This document shows positions 60,564 through 64,000 of a stretch of 64,000 bases of DNA, piece after piece. The notes beneath the pieces were generated by a model. The model was not told the origin of the DNA and did not search any database. It worked only from the letters and a program-made list of their open reading frames with translations. The translations under genes and the position numbers were made by a program. This stretch comes from Chryseobacterium sp. E1. Its GTDB lineage: Bacteria; Bacteroidota; Bacteroidia; Flavobacteriales; Weeksellaceae. Where the stretch lies: assembly GCA_019203745.1 (NCBI GenBank), contig CP078104.1:4774001-4838000 (forward strand), in the 5' to 3' direction. Numbering within the stretch: the first letter of the stretch is position 1; the number at the start of each line of letters is the position of its first letter.

Positions 60564-61264
60564 TTAAAGTTCCAAAGAAGGTTTATAAGTTCTCCCGATC
60601 GGAAGTTTTTTTCCATTGATTTGAATGAGGCTTGCAGATTTCATCTCAATTTTTGACAGAGAAATAATATAAGATTTATGAATACGGGCAAACAGCTTCG
60701 GATTTAAATTTTCTTCTATTTTGCTGATGGGCATTTTAAACGTAAGGGTTTCTGTTTTCGTATGAATATTAATGTACTCCCTTAAACTTTCAATATAGAA
60801 AATATCCTGCAGAATGATTTTGATCTGTTTTTTTCCGCTGTTGATAAAGATATATTCCCGGTCAGCTACTTCAAGCAATGCATCTTCTGCATCCATTAAG
60901 TGTTTGAATTTTCCAATTGCAGTGGTAAACCGGTCATAAGGGATAGGTTTCATCAGATAATCTGCAATATCCAGCTCATATCCCTCTACAGCATACTGAT
61001 GATAGGCCGTGGTTACAATAACGAACGGCGGATTCTTTAACTTTCTTAAAAAATCAAACCCTTTTACAACGGGAAGATGAAGATCCAGAAACATCAGATC
61101 TACCTGATGCCTATTCAGGAGGCTGCTGGCATATACTGCATCTGCACATTTTCCTACCAGATTCAGTTCCGGATCTCTGGATATGAAATTTTCCAGAATT
61201 TCTGCGGCAATGGGTTCGTCTTCTACAATAAGACAGTTGTATTTTTAGTGGCTGATTGTCCCAT
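60564..61264 (-). CDS. LytTR-family response regulator (frame break near start)
   Basis: About 234 residues. The N-terminus begins MGQSATKK at 61264, then, after an A-run break near 61245, NCLIVEDEPIAAEILENFIS. The phospho-acceptor Asp is in LMFLDLHLPVVKGFDF, with TTAYHQYAVEGYELDIADYL and MKPIPYD following. The LytTR domain runs from DREYIFINSGKKQIKIILQD to GKKLPIGRTYKPSLEL. It overlaps the kinase gene's end by 20 bases and lies upstream of the SusC/SusD pair on the same strand. Confidence 0.85.
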
Positions 61265-62328
61265 GGAAATCTATGATTAGTTTTACAATATAACGATCGC
61301 TCTTATCTTTAACAGAAAGGAGATGTTTAGGATAAAGAAGCTCAAGCTGCCTGCGGATATTTTTCAGTCCTATTTTGGTGGAATGTTCATTAGGCTTTTC
61401 CTCTTTTGAATTTTCAATGAAATAGGTAAGAATACCGTTTCTAAGCTGAATATCAATATTAATATATGTTTCTCCCAGACTCTCAGAAACCCCATGCTTA
61501 AAAGCATTTTCTACAAACTGTATCAGTATAAGAGGTGAAATTTCCTGTGAAGGATTATCCAGATCTATTGTAAGGTCTACCGTAAGATGATGGTGCCTGA
61601 TCTTCTGGATCTGTATAAAATCTTTAATATTTTCAATATCTTTTTCTATAGAAATTCTTTTTCTGCCGCTTCGTAGATATTATACCGCATTATTTTTGAA
61701 AGCTGGAGGATAACATCGGGAGTTTCATCTGCTTTTTTAAGGCCATACCATAAATATTATTCAGGGTATTGAAAAGAAAGTGCGGATTGATCTGCGCTTT
61801 CAGCATTGTCAGTTCCTGATCCAGTTTTTCAGATTTCAGCTGGGATATCTGGTCTTTCAAAAGATTTTTCTGTCTGGTAATCTCTACGCCAAAGACAAGC
61901 CCTACCATAAAAATAAGATCCATAAAAGAGTTGAATGCCACAAAGCCATTGATAAATCCCGAAGGATGCTTACCATCCAGAGTCTCTGTAGCTTCATAAA
62001 TATAGGGGTAAATAATATAATGGGTAAAAAGACGGTGACCCAGCACGGCAATAACCACAATCAGAGCATATAGAAGATATTTGAAGAAATTCCGGGTATG
62101 GACTTTCTCATACACATGCAATAAAGAATAGGCAAGCGGCATTTTGATCAGAAAATAGCCAAGCTCCAGAATCAGGGTGTTCTGAAGCCGTATTTGCCAT
62201 TTGAAATCCGGAAACTGATATCGGGACCAGTAAAAATCGAGATAAGCTTCCAGCAGATAATACAATATCCAGAAAAGCAAATGAACCTGTAGCTTAGATG
62301 TTCTGTTAGATTTCAAGCTTATAATCAT
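61245..62328 (-). CDS. LytS/YehU-type sensor histidine kinase (one frameshift)
   Basis: About 361 residues from MIISLKSNRTSKLQVHLLFW at 62328. Four or five hydrophobic helices (LLFWILYYLLEAYLDFYW; FLIKMPLAYSLLHVY; YLLYALIVVIAVLGHRLF; FNSFMDLIFMVGLVFGV) precede a coiled coil and the H-box INPHFLFNTLNNIYGMAL. After a break near 61700 the N-box ENAFKHG and the motif KIGLKNIRRQLELLYP follow, ending KLIIDFHGTISH. It is the partner of the LytTR regulator downstream. Signal unknown. Confidence 0.85.
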
Positions 62329-62477
62329 TAAAAATACAAAGTAATATCGCTCAGCCAAATATAAAAATATAAAGGCTACAAAAATCAATCATGAGTCTAT
62401 AAACTACGTGTTTGTGTCAGGCATTCTACCAATGCTGTATTAATCTTTAACTTTTACGGTAAACCATAATTTTTTAA

Positions 62478-63211
62478 ACCATTAAGAATAATGAAGGTTT
62501 TAAGAAGATTTAAGGAAAAAATCAAAGACTTTTTTAAGCAGTTACTTAAAGCGAAGCTCCTTCTTAATATTCTTATCTCCTTAACACCTCCTTAATGGTT
62601 CAACCATAAGAAAATCATAGATTTTCATAAAACTTTAGTGCACTTATCAACAGTTTACTTATAACTTAAAAATACTTAAGTGTTCAAAAAACTTTTGTGA
62701 CTTTGTGTTTAAACAATATTTTTGAACCATTAAGAAGAATGAAGGTTTTAAGAAGATTTAAGGAAAAAATCAAAGACTTTTTTAAGCAGTTACTTAAAGC
62801 GAAGCTCCTTCTTAATATTCTTATCTCCTTAACACCTCCTTAACGGTTCAACCATAAGAAAATCATAGATTTTCATCAAAACTTCAGTGCACTTATCAAC
62901 GGTTTGTTTATAACTTAAAAATACTTAAGTGTCAAAAAACTTTTGTGACTTTGTGGTTAAACAATATTTTTTGAACCATTAAGAAGAATGAAAGTTTTAA
63001 GAAGATTTAAGAAAAAAATCAAAGACTTTTTTAAACAGTTACTTAAAGCGAAGCTCCTTCTTAATATTCTTATCTCCTTAACACCTCCTTAACGGTTCAA
63101 CCATAAGAAAATCATAGATTTTTATAAAACTTCAGTGTACTTATTAACGGTTTGTTTATAACTTAAAAATACTTAAGTGTTCAAAAACTTTTGTGACTTT
63201 GTGTTTAAAAT
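62478..63211 (+). repeat. Three tandem copies of a 248-bp intergenic element
   Basis: Units start at 62478, 62726 and 62975 ('accattaagaa...'), offsets 248 and 249, and are over 90 percent alike by eye. Each carries 'gaaggttttaagaagattt', 'cttaaagcgaagctccttc', 'ttaatattcttatctcctta', 'aaaatcatagatttt' and 'aagtgttcaaaaa', with inverted-repeat segments. They contain no open frame of note. Confidence 0.9.
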
Positions 63212-63228
63212 AACCCACACATTATAAT

Positions 63229-63621
63229 TTAACTTTGAAAGATTTTCAAACGGATTTCCGGGAACACAAGATTCATAAAACAGAAGATCAGCAGAAAATT
63301 GAATTCAACACCATTCGTACCCCCACCTACCACAAACCAGCCATTCTCCCAATGAACATAATAAATTCCGAAAGCAAATATCAGGATATTACAGACCGCA
63401 ACAGGCTTAATAAACCGGTCAAACCACAGAGCCGGGGCCGAAATAAGATGAGTCAGTTTAACTGCCCATGCCAAATAAAGACCTATAGGACTGAAACCTA
63501 TGGTATCCAGATAATGAAGTCCGAAATTGTTGACATCACCACTGAAAATGGAGATCACACTATGCATCAGCAATATGACTGACAGCGCAAAACGGAGGAA
63601 GAAGTTCTTTTCATAGACCAA
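63229..63621 (-). CDS. DoxX family membrane protein
   Basis: An intact 130-residue protein with four helices (FALSVILLMHSVISIFSG; PIGLYLAWAVKLTHLISAPA; PVAVCNILIFAFGIYYVHW; FNFLLIFCFMNLVF). The motif ENGWFVVGGGTNGVEFNF is typical of DoxX, with the Gly/Glu of the conserved loop before the last helix. Function is unclear; related proteins take part in respiratory or envelope stress responses. It directly follows the 248-bp repeats on the plus-strand map but reads toward them. Confidence 0.8.
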   Translation of the reverse strand: MVYEKNFFLRFALSVILLMHSVISIFSGDVNNFGLHYLDTIGFSPIGLYLAWAVKLTHLISAPALWFDRFIKPVAVCNILIFAFGIYYVHWENGWFVVGGGTNGVEFNFLLIFCFMNLVFPEIRLKIFQS

Positions 63622-63911
63622 AATTATAGAGAAGAATGGTCCGCTGAATTTTTCTGTATATTAATGACTTTTAAGTGTATATAAATGTTGAATAAAGTCT
63701 GAATATTAAGGATATATTGTAGAAATATTAATTTTTATATTTTATTTCAACATATAGTGATATTTTAAATATAATTATTATTTTTATACCGGTTTAAAAA
63801 CTATCAGGAATTATAAATAAGAAGTGATATGATTTCCCTCTGAATATCCTTTTTATTCAAAATAATGACTTAATAAAGGTGGTTCTAAATACACAAATCA
63901 CAATTGAAAAA

Positions 63912-63941
63912 AAAGAGTGGTATGCCATCATACCACTCTTT
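63912..63941. terminator. Rho-independent terminator of the edge gene
   Basis: AAAGAGTGGTATG / CATACCACTCTTT perfect 13-bp stem with a 4-base loop, T-runs on both sides, 20 bases from the stop of the gene running off the window. Confidence 0.8.
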
Positions 63942-63960
63942 GTATTATTCAATAACTTTT

Positions 63961-64000
63961 TTAGTTCAGATTTTTCTTTAAAAATTCTTCGAGCTCTTTA
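63961..64000 (-). CDS. 3' end of a gene running off the window
   Basis: The minus-strand frame ends KELEEFLKKNLN then TAA at 63961, and a terminator follows. Only 12 codons are visible, too few to name the product. Confidence 0.4.
   Translation of the reverse strand, partial: KELEEFLKKNLN

Noticed and set aside
62478..63211. Possible CRISPR array
   Set aside because: Units are 248 bp and near-identical over their full length, with no short repeat/unique spacer alternation and no cas genes.
63235..63582. Plus-strand frame over the DoxX gene
   Set aside because: Charged, low-complexity antisense product; the minus strand gives four clean membrane helices and the DoxX motif.

Overview
The window looks like a chromosomal segment of a flavobacterium, most likely Chryseobacterium or a close relative. 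It is low in GC. Promoters are of the Bacteroidota type (TTG, about 20 bp, then TAnnTTTG). It carries SusC/SusD and other TonB-dependent outer-membrane proteins, a type IX secretion (T9SS) sorting domain, LytTR two-component systems, and 'MKNLKKL...'-type bacteriocin-like leader peptides. These assignments come from recognition of protein families, not from a database search.

Reading frames are broken in roughly two thirds of the genes, nearly always by a single missing base in a short homopolymer, and operons that are otherwise complete and ordered are affected. I read most of these as sequence errors, so such genes are annotated over their full span with the break noted. Coordinates of internal breaks are approximate.

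Layout. 0.4-3.1 kb: a minus-strand ArsR-SRPBCC-YdeI-DoxX-DUF4256 operon with a twin-operator promoter. 3.3-4.9 kb: an AT-rich three-gene cassette (XRE regulator, HEPN protein, small membrane protein). 5-8 kb: a SymE-like gene with a duplicated tail, a VOC protein and two immunity-like genes. 8.4-10.3 kb: two paralogous secreted proteins and a glycine-zipper bacteriocin-like peptide. 10.8-12.4 kb: a LexA-like XRE/S24 regulator and exonuclease III. 12.5-16.4 kb: two ferritin-like proteins and a fasciclin protein divergent from an ECF sigma/anti-sigma pair. 16.5-20.9 kb: an outer-membrane beta-barrel protein divergent from a LytS/LytTR pair. 21-23 kb: zinc homeostasis (CobW-family GTPase, MerC-domain protein, Fur/Zur) around a shared control region. 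23-27 kb: unknown proteins, a Cys-rich leader peptide and a NUDIX hydrolase.

27.5-41.8 kb: one long minus-strand operon for assimilatory sulfate reduction and cysteine synthesis. In transcription order it reads Rrf2 regulator, cysH, cysD, cysN, cysE, cysK, cobA, cysJ, cysI, a TonB-dependent receptor, and a precorrin-2 dehydrogenase fused to a TauE/SafE transporter. Together these activate sulfate to APS, reduce it to sulfite and sulfide, build the siroheme that CysI needs, and fix sulfide into cysteine.

42-44.8 kb: a GNAT acetyltransferase and a T9SS-secreted M43 metallopeptidase. 44.9-50.5 kb: a hydroxyproline catabolic operon (AraC regulator, DHDPS-family deaminase, ketoglutarate-semialdehyde dehydrogenase, 4-hydroxyproline epimerase, FAD oxidase). 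It is divergent from an Xaa-Pro aminopeptidase and a DPP-IV-like peptidase (50.7-54.3 kb), which suggests use of collagen-like peptides. 54.6-55.5 kb: 3-methyladenine glycosylase and a small lipoprotein. 55.8-62.3 kb: a SusC/SusD pair with an adjacent LytS/LytTR pair. The window ends with a triple 248-bp tandem repeat, a DoxX protein and the 3' end of another gene.

The intergenic DNA is unusually structured. It holds arrays of degenerate 7-bp and 8-bp units, several of which run across stop codons. It also holds a 248-bp element seen at three loci and a second hairpin-bearing dispersed element.
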